Shown here piece after piece: positions 53,414-64,000 of a stretch of DNA of 64,000 nucleotides. Made by a program: the position numbers and the translations under genes. Under the pieces are notes generated by a model. It saw only the letters and a program-made list of their open reading frames with translations, searched no databases and was not told the origin of the DNA. The first letter of the stretch is position 1; every line of letters starts with the position of its first letter. This DNA is from Sipunculus nudus (taxonomy: Eukaryota > Annelida > Sipuncula > Golfingiida > Sipunculidae): positions 19,675,664 to 19,739,663 of the forward strand of contig CM049315.1 of the NCBI GenBank assembly GCA_026874595.1, in the 5' to 3' direction.

Positions 53414-55612
53414 TCCTATTTTAAGGTATCTTTTCGGTTCACAGGTATCACTTCTGCGCCCGTCAGTCAGCACTGCCTGCATAGAACAAAGCAGCCTTTA
53501 AAGATTCGATGCGTGGTTTAGTTGGAATACAGTTATTGTCAAGGGTTGAACGCGTGGAATAATGGTGGGTGTCTTTATTTATGCATTTATAAGTTAAAAT
53601 AGATAAAAGGTAAAAATATCACTGCTCGATTGTCATCAAACGAATCTCTATGATTAATTCCAGACTACAGTGACTACTTCGTGACAGGTCGTAATTTCTT
53701 GTTATAATCCTCGCCGCCCGACAGTGACACTGGCTTCATATGACTCTTTCAGTAGTCATTTCCCTTTCAATAGTCATAAAGCGGAATGGACGGGAAAACT
53801 AAAACAAAAGATTCGGGAAATTTCTATCATATCTAAATTGGGTCCAGAAAAACGTGATTTGATCTTATTGCATCGGTGCTTAGAAGATCTTAAAATAAAA
53901 ATAAACTTTATTTACTTATTTTAAATAATAAGTAAAACAAGGAGACAAGCAATCAATATATATACCATTTGATGCAGTTCTGTCATGGGAAAGTAATAAT
54001 AATTTACGGGATGAAATTTACGATGAAATTATAATCAGATGCATTGTCAGTTGATGTTATGAATGGCTATACTTATAAACGAAAGGGGTATTTCTTAAGG
54101 GATTTTCTTAATTTTTGGCGTCGGGCCTCGCTAACAGGGCTGTCATGTCTCTAAATAGCCGTTCATCTTAATTGGATCCGATTGGACGATGGCGTGCAGC
54201 GTATAAGGATGTCCTGCAAGGAAAGAAATCCGTATACTCTGTTAATCCGGAGGTCATAGTTGGCTTTTATAAAGTACCCTAGCTGCGACAGCCCTCGCGA
54301 GCAATTTGCAAAATTATTTTTGGGATTCATGAAGCGAGAAAGGTAATATAATTTGCTCCAGAAGTTATCGGTCATTAAATATGTTATTATTTTACAAAGT
54401 CATGTGACACTGAGGATAACGCAATTACTCAAAAGGAATCCTGAAGCAAACACTATAAAAAACAAAGAAATACCGTCTGATCTCCTGATGTTGCGAGGTC
54501 AAGGTCAATGATGCCTTGTGACAGATCTTAATTTGCTTTGTTACCATGAATATGACAGGAAATGTAAAATATTTCTTAGTGTTAGCTGAATGACATCATC
54601 CAGCGCCGTCACTTCAAGAGGAGTTTCTGGAAAGCTGTAATGTGTAGTATGTTCGATTAAACATGTTTAATACTTATCGCCGTTGTCACATACCGAACAG
54701 ATACAAGAACATTTCCTAATTAACATAAAAATAGCATGGATGTTGTTATGCATACATACATTTTCAAAACATATTCAGTGCGTTCGACTGAGGGGTCGAC
54801 AATATAGAGTACAATTCACGCTATTAAAAGCCTAAATTGAGATATTATCTTCCATTATTTTATAAAGATTATTTTAAAGAGTAAATAAATGACATTCAAT
54901 AATCAAAATGGCTACGTTTATGAGTTTATAATTGAGTGTATTTAATGCACTTAACTGTACGTAACACTAATTATAAGGCAAATGAGGTCAAGTAAAATTC
55001 GTGGTTGGATTTAAATAATGGCTGAATGGACTACAGCAAAGAGCTTCATACTGCAGGTGGGCTTCGTCCTTCTGGGAATAACAAGAAAAAAAAATACAAT
55101 TAATTTTACTTCACTTTTGACCATATAAAAAATTCTCTGTACCAAGTGTGATATTGCAACAAAGCTATGAATGCTCTTTTTGAAAAAAAAGTTCATATTG
55201 TAACAAATTATATAATTTACTTTTGAAAAACCTTTGTCAATATTAATATATCTGTAATGTTCTGTCATTGAGTAGATAAAGAACAAAACGATTTTCTCTT
55301 AATCAGATTGAACTTTGGCCTCCAAACGTCTGCTATCTCAATTCATCCAGATCCAGAAAAGAGATTAAACAGACGGTGATTATTGCCACACCCCTTTTCT
55401 GGGTGACCCTTTTTGTCTTTTAGGGACATTCTTTTATGACCATTAACCCATGCAAGCACACATAAAAGAGATACAGTCTAACCCGCACATTAAAGATATT
55501 ATGCAACAAACATTTGGTCATGAATGTCATAGTAGTTGAATAAAAGCCATAGCAAATTGCACAATGTCCTCCAAATGAATGAATTCACTGGTTTGCGTAC
55601 GTTCTAGAACAC

Positions 55613-55658
55613 CCATATGTATCCTGGTTACCCTGGCTTTTACACGGGATACATATGG
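55613..55658. repeat. 12-bp inverted repeat
   Basis: CCATATGTATCC at 55613-55624 and its exact complement GGATACATATGG at 55647-55658. Confidence 0.85.
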
Positions 55659-56090
55659 CACTTCTCCTTAGATACCGTCAAATTACCGTACCCCCAAGGG
55701 CATGCTGTGGGCGTATGGCACCATTCTCAACCTATCATTTTACAGAATACCCTGACTGTCAGTCATGCACCAAATAAATAAATGAGCCTTTTTTCGGAGT
55801 GTGATGTAATTGATTCCTGACACCTGCCGGTCTTTGATGTGTGGACGGTGCCATGAAATTAACTAGCTCGCTCTTCTTAATCTACCAGAAAGTGAATACC
55901 GACGTCTATCAGTGGTAAAAAATCAAAAAAGGCTGGACCCAAACACATTCCCATATTTTAAGGTATCTAATTTGGGCATGCATGAAAATTGCTATTTCGT
56001 AAACACTTAGCATTGTGCTTCTATCCATATACATATAAAATGGCTTATTTCAACCCCCCCCCCCTTTTTCTCTCTCTGAGTTCTTCTGTA

Positions 56091-56092
<2 letters not shown>

Positions 56093-56133
<41 letters not shown>
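56093..56133 (+). repeat. (TA)n microsatellite
   Basis: 41 bp of TA, preceded by a C11 and CT-rich tract (56053-56078). Confidence 0.97.
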
Positions 56134-56135
<2 letters not shown>

Positions 56136-57301
56136 TGAATATGCTTGCTCAAAGTTTGATTAAGAGCGCCTTGCGGCATATTTATTTGATGCAAAGATGG
56201 TTTTAGTTACCATGACAACGAAGTGCACAATCGGTTCTGTGCTCCGAACTTGGTATTGTATGACATGAGTCATTATTTGTCACTGTCTCAATGTTAATAC
56301 ACTTATTGATTCTACAAGTTTACGCCAGTTATCGTGTCGGCTCTAACCAACACATACACGCACATCTACGCACCCCTATTCCAACTGAAGACAAAGGTCC
56401 TCCATTGAACTTAAAGCAAGAAATCCGCTTATTTCCATTTCCTTCATAACAATTATAGGGAAACACCTTCAAGTGGAACTGAACGGAAATATCTATAACT
56501 GTAGTTGAAAGAATGGCCTTTAATCAAAGGGAAAGAAAACGTCGCTCCGAAAAAAATATTCTAGTATTTTGAAGTTCATGCGATTTGACGATGCTATAAC
56601 CAACCTCATTGAACAGGGAATTAAATAAACGTATGAAATTTGAGTTTATCATGGATTTTCGAATTTACTTTGAACTAGAAAATCCAGAATCCATAACAAT
56701 TACTTATACCCTAGCCACGCCCGTTGCTTCTTTATTTGATCTTGCGTGTCACCATGGTCACTTATGCTTGGTACTATGCGCTCACAAGACAGGCTGGGAA
56801 GCAAGTTACGATCCTGTTCCCAAAACCCTTACCAGGTATCCTGCTGATAACTTATGTATTTAACAAAGCAAATCGTGCCCGTTTTTTTTACTCATTTGAC
56901 ACGCTATATATACACCTGTTCACATTACACTTTCTGTGATCGGATTGGCTTGTATATTGGTTGTGGAGACTGTAGAGACATTTCCCCCCCAAACACTGCC
57001 TACGTTCAAATATCAGATATCAGAATTCCGCACCATTTGTCCGAGGCTCACACACAACCGTGAGAGAGTCCGAGCAATCTTGAAAAAAAGAACTTCAGCG
57101 GATGACCTTGGGAGAAGATCATTGTAAAAAAATATCAGGTCCAAAAATAAAAATGTTATCTGTTACTATATTACCTCACCCGAAGGTCATTTATTTTTAG
57201 ATTTAACAATGGCGGAATAAAGAAACCAAATCGATCAATGTTTTTTTGCACTCTGAGAGGCCTCAAAAAGCCCCAACTCCCTTAAAATGACCCAAATATT
57301 G

Positions 57302-57353
<52 letters not shown>
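57302..57353 (+). repeat. (AC)n-(AT)n compound microsatellite
   Basis: AC units to 57323, then AT units. Confidence 0.97.
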
Positions 57354-57356
<3 letters not shown>

Positions 57357-57649
57357 AACTCATCAACCCCTATAAGCCTTCAAATGAGTCGAATAAAGTC
57401 CCTCTTCTGAATGATGATAAAGCTGGCTGGAATAAACCGTAAAGCTGGCTGTATAAAGTTTGAAGCATCCCAATATACACTGACCGTTTCCCCTTATGAA
57501 TGCTGCCCTTTCCAGACTAATATATGTTTATATTCTACATCGGTGGCGTCGCTAGTCATTACAGGTATATACGTATATTTATCAGTCGGGCTAGAGTTTA
57601 TTGAAGGGTACATTTAAATTGAAATAAGGTTTGTTTGACGGTACTAAAA

Positions 57650-58760
57650 CCTTTAGAATGAAGCCACTGAGGACGATTTTGGAGGCTTTAATCCACACCT
57701 AAAATTTCAAAGAAATTCATCGGTTGCTGTTAGCGATATTACTCACTCATTTATCTCTAGAGTGAAATGGGGCAATAATGGTGCATAATACGCTTGTGGT
57801 ATGTCTTTTGTGACCTCTGACCTCATTAATTTTAAATATGTGGGGGTTTTGCAGAAATTTTATTTCGTTGAGAAATTCTCTTGTATTATATTAATAATGA
57901 GCTTCATGAAAATCAATCAAAATTTTGGTTAGCCATCACGACGTCACCAAAGTCTGGAGACCTCTAACTTAGGTGATATAACATTGGTTTATATTTCTGT
58001 TGAGTTTCATCAAAATTCTTCATGTTCCTTGTAAGTTATCGCGACCACGCCACAAAGTTCCCTTGTAACCTCTGACCTCATTAAATATGCGTGGATCATG
58101 CCTATAATCTAATTCGGGCGAAATAACCTATTGATAAGTAGCTTTGGCGAGTCCCGTGAAAATCATGCCTAGCCCTGGTAAGTAATCTCGGCAACAATAA
58201 TTTAACGGACGGGCGAAACCACAAAGTATAGCTTGGTGATATATATTATATTATATTTATATAATATATATTTCATATTAAATTTAATATGCGTTAATTT
58301 TGCCGAGAATTTAATTCAGGTGAGAAACTCTATTGGTTAATTTTATAATGACTTTCATGAAAATCCATCAGCTTTTTGTTACCCATCACGGCACAAACCC
58401 AAGTCTGGTGACTTCTGGCCTCATTAAATATCCACGGATTCTGCTAAGAATCGGACTCAGGCGAGATGAGATAAAATATTTGTTAGTAGTTCTGGTGAGT
58501 TTCGTGAAAATCCATCGAAGCCCGAGTTATGATATGTCGGGGACGCTCAAGTTGACGAACGGACGCAAAACACCGCCACGAAGTAGTCCGGTGCCATCTA
58601 ACCTCATTATCATGCGTGGATGTTGCCTATAATAAAACTAGGGAGACATAATCTATTGGTAAGTAGTTTTAGTAAGTTTCCTGAAAATCCATCTCGGCCC
58701 CGACAAGTAATTGCATCGACACTAAAGGTTAGCAGACGACCGTGTGTGTATACCTTAATA
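57650..58760 (+). repeat. Five degenerate copies of a ~130-240-bp repeat
   Basis: Recurring order: (C/T)CTGACCTCATTAA, CGTGGAT..TGCC, ATTCAGG(T)GAGA, TATTGGTTA, CATGAAAATCCATC. Copies start near 57815, 58068, 58285, 58418 and 58598. Related tail words ACGGACG(G)GCGAAACC at 58200 and 58560. Confidence 0.7.
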
Positions 58761-59173
58761 TGTCCCGTTTATGACGGCCTTATGAAAAATGAAAAAGGGT
58801 GGTACATAGCGCCAACTATCTTGAGTACAAGAAAAGCTATCTTAGACCTTTGATCATGCCATCTTAACAGCGATACATCGACCAGTCCTTAAGAAGTCTA
58901 TGTGCCGAGGTCATTCTCTGAAAGGTTTTAAATAACTACTTACTAATATGAATAATTTGAAAAGAATCTGCCAAAAACTGCCAAAAAAGGCAGTACTTCT
59001 ATATAAGATAATGTTTTCCCCAGGATCTTTTGTCATACTTTTTTCCCCAAAGAGTTCATCCTGCCTTCCTTGAGATATTTAACATTTATATAAACACTGA
59101 GGGTCTAGGTCGCATTCATAGTTTAAATACGCTTTGTACTCTCATCCATATCAAGGCATGCGAGGTTTGAAAA

Positions 59174-59708
59174 ACAAGGGACCCATGGGTCACGGCGCTC
59201 AGCTGATCATGATGTATCATAAATGTATCACCATTGTGATACTATGTTGAGTAGATAAAGCTTAGAATATCATGGTCATGTTGGGCTTTTATAAAGGAAT
59301 ATAATTTAATATGTGAGTAAATGATATATGAAATAACCTGACTGATGGATTAATATGGAGTAAAATATAGTGGTTTATTTTTTATTTATTTGGGAGAGGT
59401 CGAAAAAAGCAATTTATTTAAGCAAATATGAATGCAATGACAGTATGCTAAACAGTGGTATAATGATGATAAGGCTATTTGTTGAAGGATCTATAGTGTA
59501 TGGAAAACTGCAAGAGTTCAATTTGACACTCGGATACAAGGTTATGATTAACTATGCTGATGAGGGGATTTATGAATTTGTGACTGTATGACATAATATC
59601 TTGACAAGATCGGTCTTGACAAGGTACATTATTTTGATGCCCCTCACATCTACATATTACACAATATTGACATAATTTCTGGCATGTACATAAGTACCTA
59701 TGGACAAA
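59174..59708 (+). repeat. Direct repeat, left copy (535 bp)
   Basis: Begins ACAAGGGACCCATGGGTCAC and ends with TTTCTGGCATGTACATA(A/G). The partner is 3,917 bp to the right at 63091. Open frames within it are short. Confidence 0.8.
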
Positions 59709-60449
59709 TGGTCAACAATACTGAACCACCTGGAAGGTTAAAATCTAAAAAAATATAATGAAATGTAGATAATGTTTGAGAGGAAGAGGTAATCTGGGCC
59801 ATGGTTGGTTTATTTGATTGAAGAAAATGTTGCAAATAATATTTGAGACCTGACCATGCCTTTCCATTGGTTACCTTTTTGATAAGCATTCCACAGGTGC
59901 AATGACTTAAAGGGGGGGGGGGGTTGTGTTATGATCAGAGTTACAATGCCTCTGTCTCTCTGTCTCTCTGTAGATATTTTCTTTAATTATTAAATTTTAT
60001 GCTATAGCCATAGAACTATTGTTCACAGTGCCAAGGAGCAAAGTCTCAGTGGGATGAAGAAGGGGATGGTGAGAGTTACAACACCCTTGCATATACATAC
60101 AGGATATGAAATTTAATTCAACAGTGCTTATAAAGAAAAAGTTTATTCACGAACATTAAATATTTAAAACAGACAGAAAGATGGAGAAACAAAGCAAATA
60201 ATTTTTTCCCCATTCTACTAAGCCAAGAAAAAATTAACAATATTTGCATTTATTCCTTTTTTTCATTACATAGTTTTAATCCAAGTTTCCGAATGTTACT
60301 ATAAATTTACAGTATAACATACATGTGATTGTTAATACTAGTATTTCAGTTGATTCACATTTCTAAATTGCATCAACATTTATAGCTAATGTATCTAGTT
60401 TATAGTACATGTCAACAGAATGGAATGGAGGGAGGAAGGTAGGCAATTA

Positions 60450-60516
60450 GGGAGAGAGAGAGAGTGAGAGAGAGAGAGAAAGAGAGAAAGAAAGATGGAG
60501 AAAGAAAGAGAAAAAG

Positions 60517-60570
<54 letters not shown>

Positions 60571-60600
60571 CAAGACTGCCAGAGAAAGAGAGAAAGAGAG
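60450..60600 (+). repeat. (GA)n purine tract
   Basis: Long imperfect (GA)n and GAAA tract, longest perfect part about 60522-60559. It yields spurious Ser/Leu-rich and Arg/Glu-rich open frames. Confidence 0.95.
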
Positions 60601-60704
60601 GCTCTCTGGTAATTACTTCCTGACCCAGCCTGACCCAGACACTCACAGTGGCAGTAGGTCAGACCTGAAGGTGTTATGTAACTGCCCAGTACACTGCGTT
60701 TATA

Positions 60705-63060
60705 CTGATCTGATATAAACAATGAAGACATGGTACCTGGAAACTTGAATGAAATCTACAGTTTTTGATCAATTGGTTTCATATTTAAGATTTTAACAGA
60801 TGAAATGTTAATGTGTACATGCTGTGAAAATTTAATCCACAGCACTAACAGGAAAAAATTGAATATTTATATCTTTTTAAATGGTATCAGGAAAAAAAGA
60901 AAAGTATTCTCAGCTATAAAACTAATACATGTGTTAAAATAAATCCAAGGATCAAAACACCCAATATATTATACCAGGAACAAACTGGAGTTGGGAATGT
61001 TTAATTTTATGAACTGAAATAAAGGACCAGCAATATAAATTTTGATTATTTAGCCAGTATCATGTAACAACTAATACAACCATGAGTTATAAGTCAAATT
61101 AAAATCTTTAATGAGCACTTGTCTGAGTAATATTTTAAATTTTTGACATATTTATTTATTATTCTAATTTTGTAATAAATATAAACCAACAAGTTAAACA
61201 CCTGGAAAAGACCTGGAAATTTAGATTAATTTAATATAATCAACTGCATTCTTGTCTATCATTATCTTGCTTCATATAATCCCTAATAGTAAACAATTTA
61301 TTTTAATTATTAATTTTTCATTTTTAATGGTTGAAATGAAAAATACCCAATGGTGACTTCATGGTATCATTTGAAATATAATTTTGGCCATCCATGGAAG
61401 ATCCATAAATGATCAGTAATTGCAAGGTAATCCCCTGTAACTCATTAATCATAAATTCCTTTTCCATTTATTTTTTTTTAAGTTCTTATCATAAACCAAG
61501 AATTAAAAAAAAAAAGTTTATTGTTATGTTTATGGCCTAAACAAATACCAGTGGAGGGGGTTGGACAGTTAGATCCAGTTGAAGCCACCCAAGAGCTGGC
61601 TGGCTGCAGAGTGCCTTGATTGAAGCATGCATAATTGGCCTGAAAGGTCAATGTGGGGACATAAAAGAAGGGCTTCAGTACAGCCAAGGAGTGATATGGT
61701 CTCATAAAAACTTTCATAAAAGCTAGTTTTTGACCAATTCTTTTTCTAACTTCAGAATTTAGAAGCTAAAATCCTTACGTGTGCAAGATATGAAAATTAA
61801 ATCAACAGTGCTAACAGGGAAAAAATATGCCATGGCCAAAGTTGGGCAAAATTTAAGGTACTGATTTTATATTTATGCTAATAACTTATAAAATTTGAAA
61901 AATTCAGAACTAATTTTGGGAATACAATTGAATCTTGAATAAATAATGTTATATCCCTGGCAAAAAATCTCTTCCTTCAGCAATTTTCATGTAAAGAGAG
62001 TAAATCTATTTCTATTTTTTTACAAATTGGGCCTAGAACTTAAAACAGTTACACAATACTGACATCATTTCTGGCATATGCATAGCGAATGTATAGAAAA
62101 TTATGTATATTATATATGATCAAAGTCAGATCAGTGGTTTTGATATTAGGCAATCTTAGAGTGTAACAATGGGTTTTTAATGGAAAAATGAAGTTTTTTC
62201 TTAATATCTCGAAAGAATGCAGTCCTAGTGACCAAACTTTTAGTATGGTAGAGGATTTGGGGGACATCTAACTGTATCCAAAATTTATTCAAACTTAGAG
62301 CTGAAGCTGGGGAGCTGAGCTCTAGTAAACTGCATAACACTAGCTTGATGTAAACAATATGTGACATGGTGCTTGAAAACTTGAATAAAATCTACAGTTT
62401 TTGATCAACTGATTTCAAATTTTTTGTTTTAACAGTTGAAATGGTAACAAAAACATGCTTTGAAAATTAAATCCTCAGCAGTTACAGGAAAAAAATGTGC
62501 CATGGTCAAACTTGGGCAAAATTTAAGGTACCAATTTTATATTTTTGCCAATATTTAAAAAAAAATTAACAGATTATGATCTAATTTTTGGTATACAATT
62601 AAATTTTGATTATTTAAAGTAGTACTACTGAAAAAAAGTTCCTACCTTTGACACTTTTGGTCTTAAGTGACCAAATATCTTTCCTCATTTTTTTAAAAAG
62701 TCCATTATGTTTGGGTCCATAACTTTTTTAAATTAAATAATACTGACTTAATTTCTGGCATGTACATAGGAACCATATAGAGGAATATTTATGGTAAAAA
62801 TGAAGAAAACCAGATGAGTGGTTTTGATATTAGCCAGTCCTGAAGTGTGAAAATAGATTTCTAATAAAAACTTGAGGTTTTTCCTTAATATCTCGAAGGA
62901 AGGAAGTTATATTTACCCAATTTTTGGCATGGTAGGAGATTTTGGGGACATCTAAATGTATTCCGAATTTCAGATTCGTAGGTCCAATGGTGTCGAAACG
63001 TGCCAGTCTTACGGAAGGACATCTGGACAGACGGACGACGGACAATGGACCACGACTATA
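60705..63060 (+). repeat. Degenerate ~670-bp tandem repeat units
   Basis: Word sets ACAGTTTTTGATCAA (60757, 62395; related 61725), GAAAATTAAATC.(C)AGC, GGGCAAAATTTAAGGTAC (61845, 62515) and TTAATATCTCGAA (62200, 62885) show two full tandem units (about 61690-62345 and 62345-63060) and a partial copy at 60705-60900. Ends in GACGGACGACGGAC at 63033. Confidence 0.75.
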
Positions 63061-63090
63061 GCTCAGATGACTTATAGTCAGCTGAGCTAA

Positions 63091-63622
63091 ACAAGGGACC
63101 CATGGGTCACGGCGCTCAGCTGATCATGATTGGACTATAAATGTTTCTCCACTGTGATACTATATCAAGTCGATAAAGCTTATGAATATCATGGACATGT
63201 TGGGCTATTATAAAGGAATTTAATGTAATATGTGAGTAAATGATAAATGAAATTACCTGACTGATGGATTAATAGAGTCAAATATAGTGGTTTATTTTTT
63301 ATTTATTTAGGAGGGGTTGAAAATTGTGATATATTTGAGCAAATATGAATGCAGTGACAGCAGTAATAAGCAGTAGTAGAATGATGATAAGGCTATTTGT
63401 TGAAGGATCTAAAGTGTATAGTAGTCTGCAAGCTTTCAATTTGACAGATATGATGTTGTGATTAACTATGCTGATGAAGTGATTCATGAATTTGTGACTG
63501 TATGACACAATATCTCTTTAGTCTTGACAAGGTACATTATTGTGATACCCACTATCATCTATGTCTACATATTAAACAATACTGACATAATTTCTGGCAT
63601 GTACATAGGTACCTATAGACGA
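63091..63622 (+). repeat. Direct repeat, right copy
   Basis: Partner of 59174-59708, same start ACAAGGGACCCATGGGTCAC and same end wording, with scattered indels. Sits directly after the GACGGACGACGG motif and the palindromic TAGTCAGCTGAGCTA. Confidence 0.8.
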
Positions 63623-64000
63623 ATAGTTATACAAAATATTAAAGTATGAATATATCTGATTCATCTTGTTCTTGCTTACTGAGGCTGACTTAGGGATTGG
63701 GTTCGGAGAAGGGAAAAGTGAGGGCAGCACGAAGGTGGATGTAGAAATATTCTATTGTAATGTTTTTCATTTATATAAGAATATGAAAAGCTAAGAGGAA
63801 AGGGGCCCTCCTACTTGGTTACAGTAAAGTTCTAAATATATGATTGCAATTAATACTCTGACAAGACTGTCATGAAGAAAAAAAGTAAAAGTTTTGAGAA
63901 ACTGTGATGCATATGAAAATTTACAGATGGACAGGCAAGTTGACAGAATGGACTAATACCTTTATTTCACTTTCAAGGGAATAATGCATTTAAGTTTATA

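Larger units (their letters stand above)
49013..57300. other. 3' flank with no recognised gene
   Basis: Apart from the hairpins at 53366 and 55613 and the (TA)n at 56093, I see no gene or RNA. Open frames are below 100 codons without family resemblance. Confidence 0.45.

Noticed and set aside
60395-60731. Ser/Leu-rich and Arg/Glu-rich open frames
   Set aside because: Translation of a (GA)n tract.

Overview
The window is animal nuclear DNA, most likely from a mollusc or another marine lophotrochozoan. Two things support this. A single gene is split into 13 coding exons by GT-AG introns and encodes an SLC6-type neurotransmitter/osmolyte symporter. The rest is AT-rich DNA full of (TA)n, poly-G/poly-C tracts, MITE-like inverted-repeat elements, tRNA-headed SINE-like sequences and degenerate tandem repeats ending in GGACGGACGACGG-like motifs. 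The animal assignment is secure; the mollusc assignment is inferred from repeat style only.

Layout. Positions 1-8,721 are 5' flank with several inverted-repeat elements, including a 2.06-kb foldback element (2157-4215) that contains a perfect 48-bp palindrome. Coding exon 1 lies at 8722-8854. Intron 1 is 24.3 kb and carries transposon remnants, a SINE-like element, tandem repeats and, at its 3' end, the most unusual structure of the window. Exons 2-13 occupy 33,153-48,100, followed by a 3' UTR with AATAAA signals near 48,980-48,996. From about 49,000 to the end I recognise no gene; this flank holds microsatellites, hairpins and, from 57,650 on, clusters of degenerate repeats.

The gene. Joining the 13 exons gives 1,812 nt (603 residues plus stop) with every intron phase consistent. 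The protein has the 12-helix SLC6 layout, with the TM1 [10 protein letters not shown] motif, paired Cys and four N-glycosylation sequons in the large second extracellular loop, and the Na+/Cl- site residues of TM6, TM7 and TM8. A Gly at the position of the monoamine-transporter Asp places it with the GABA/taurine/creatine/betaine group. The exact substrate cannot be read from the sequence.

Headline observation. The 3' splice site of intron 1 plus the first 52 nt of exon 2 is amplified into about 14 tandem copies of a 76-bp unit (31461-33204). Most copies keep a polypyrimidine tract and AG followed by the start of the exon. Only the last copy joins the unique part of exon 2. Use of any of the four nearest upstream acceptors leads to frameshift and a premature stop. 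A 709-bp MITE with TTA target-site duplications has inserted into the array. The normal splicing of this gene therefore has to select the last of many near-identical acceptors, or the array serves as a source of unproductive isoforms.
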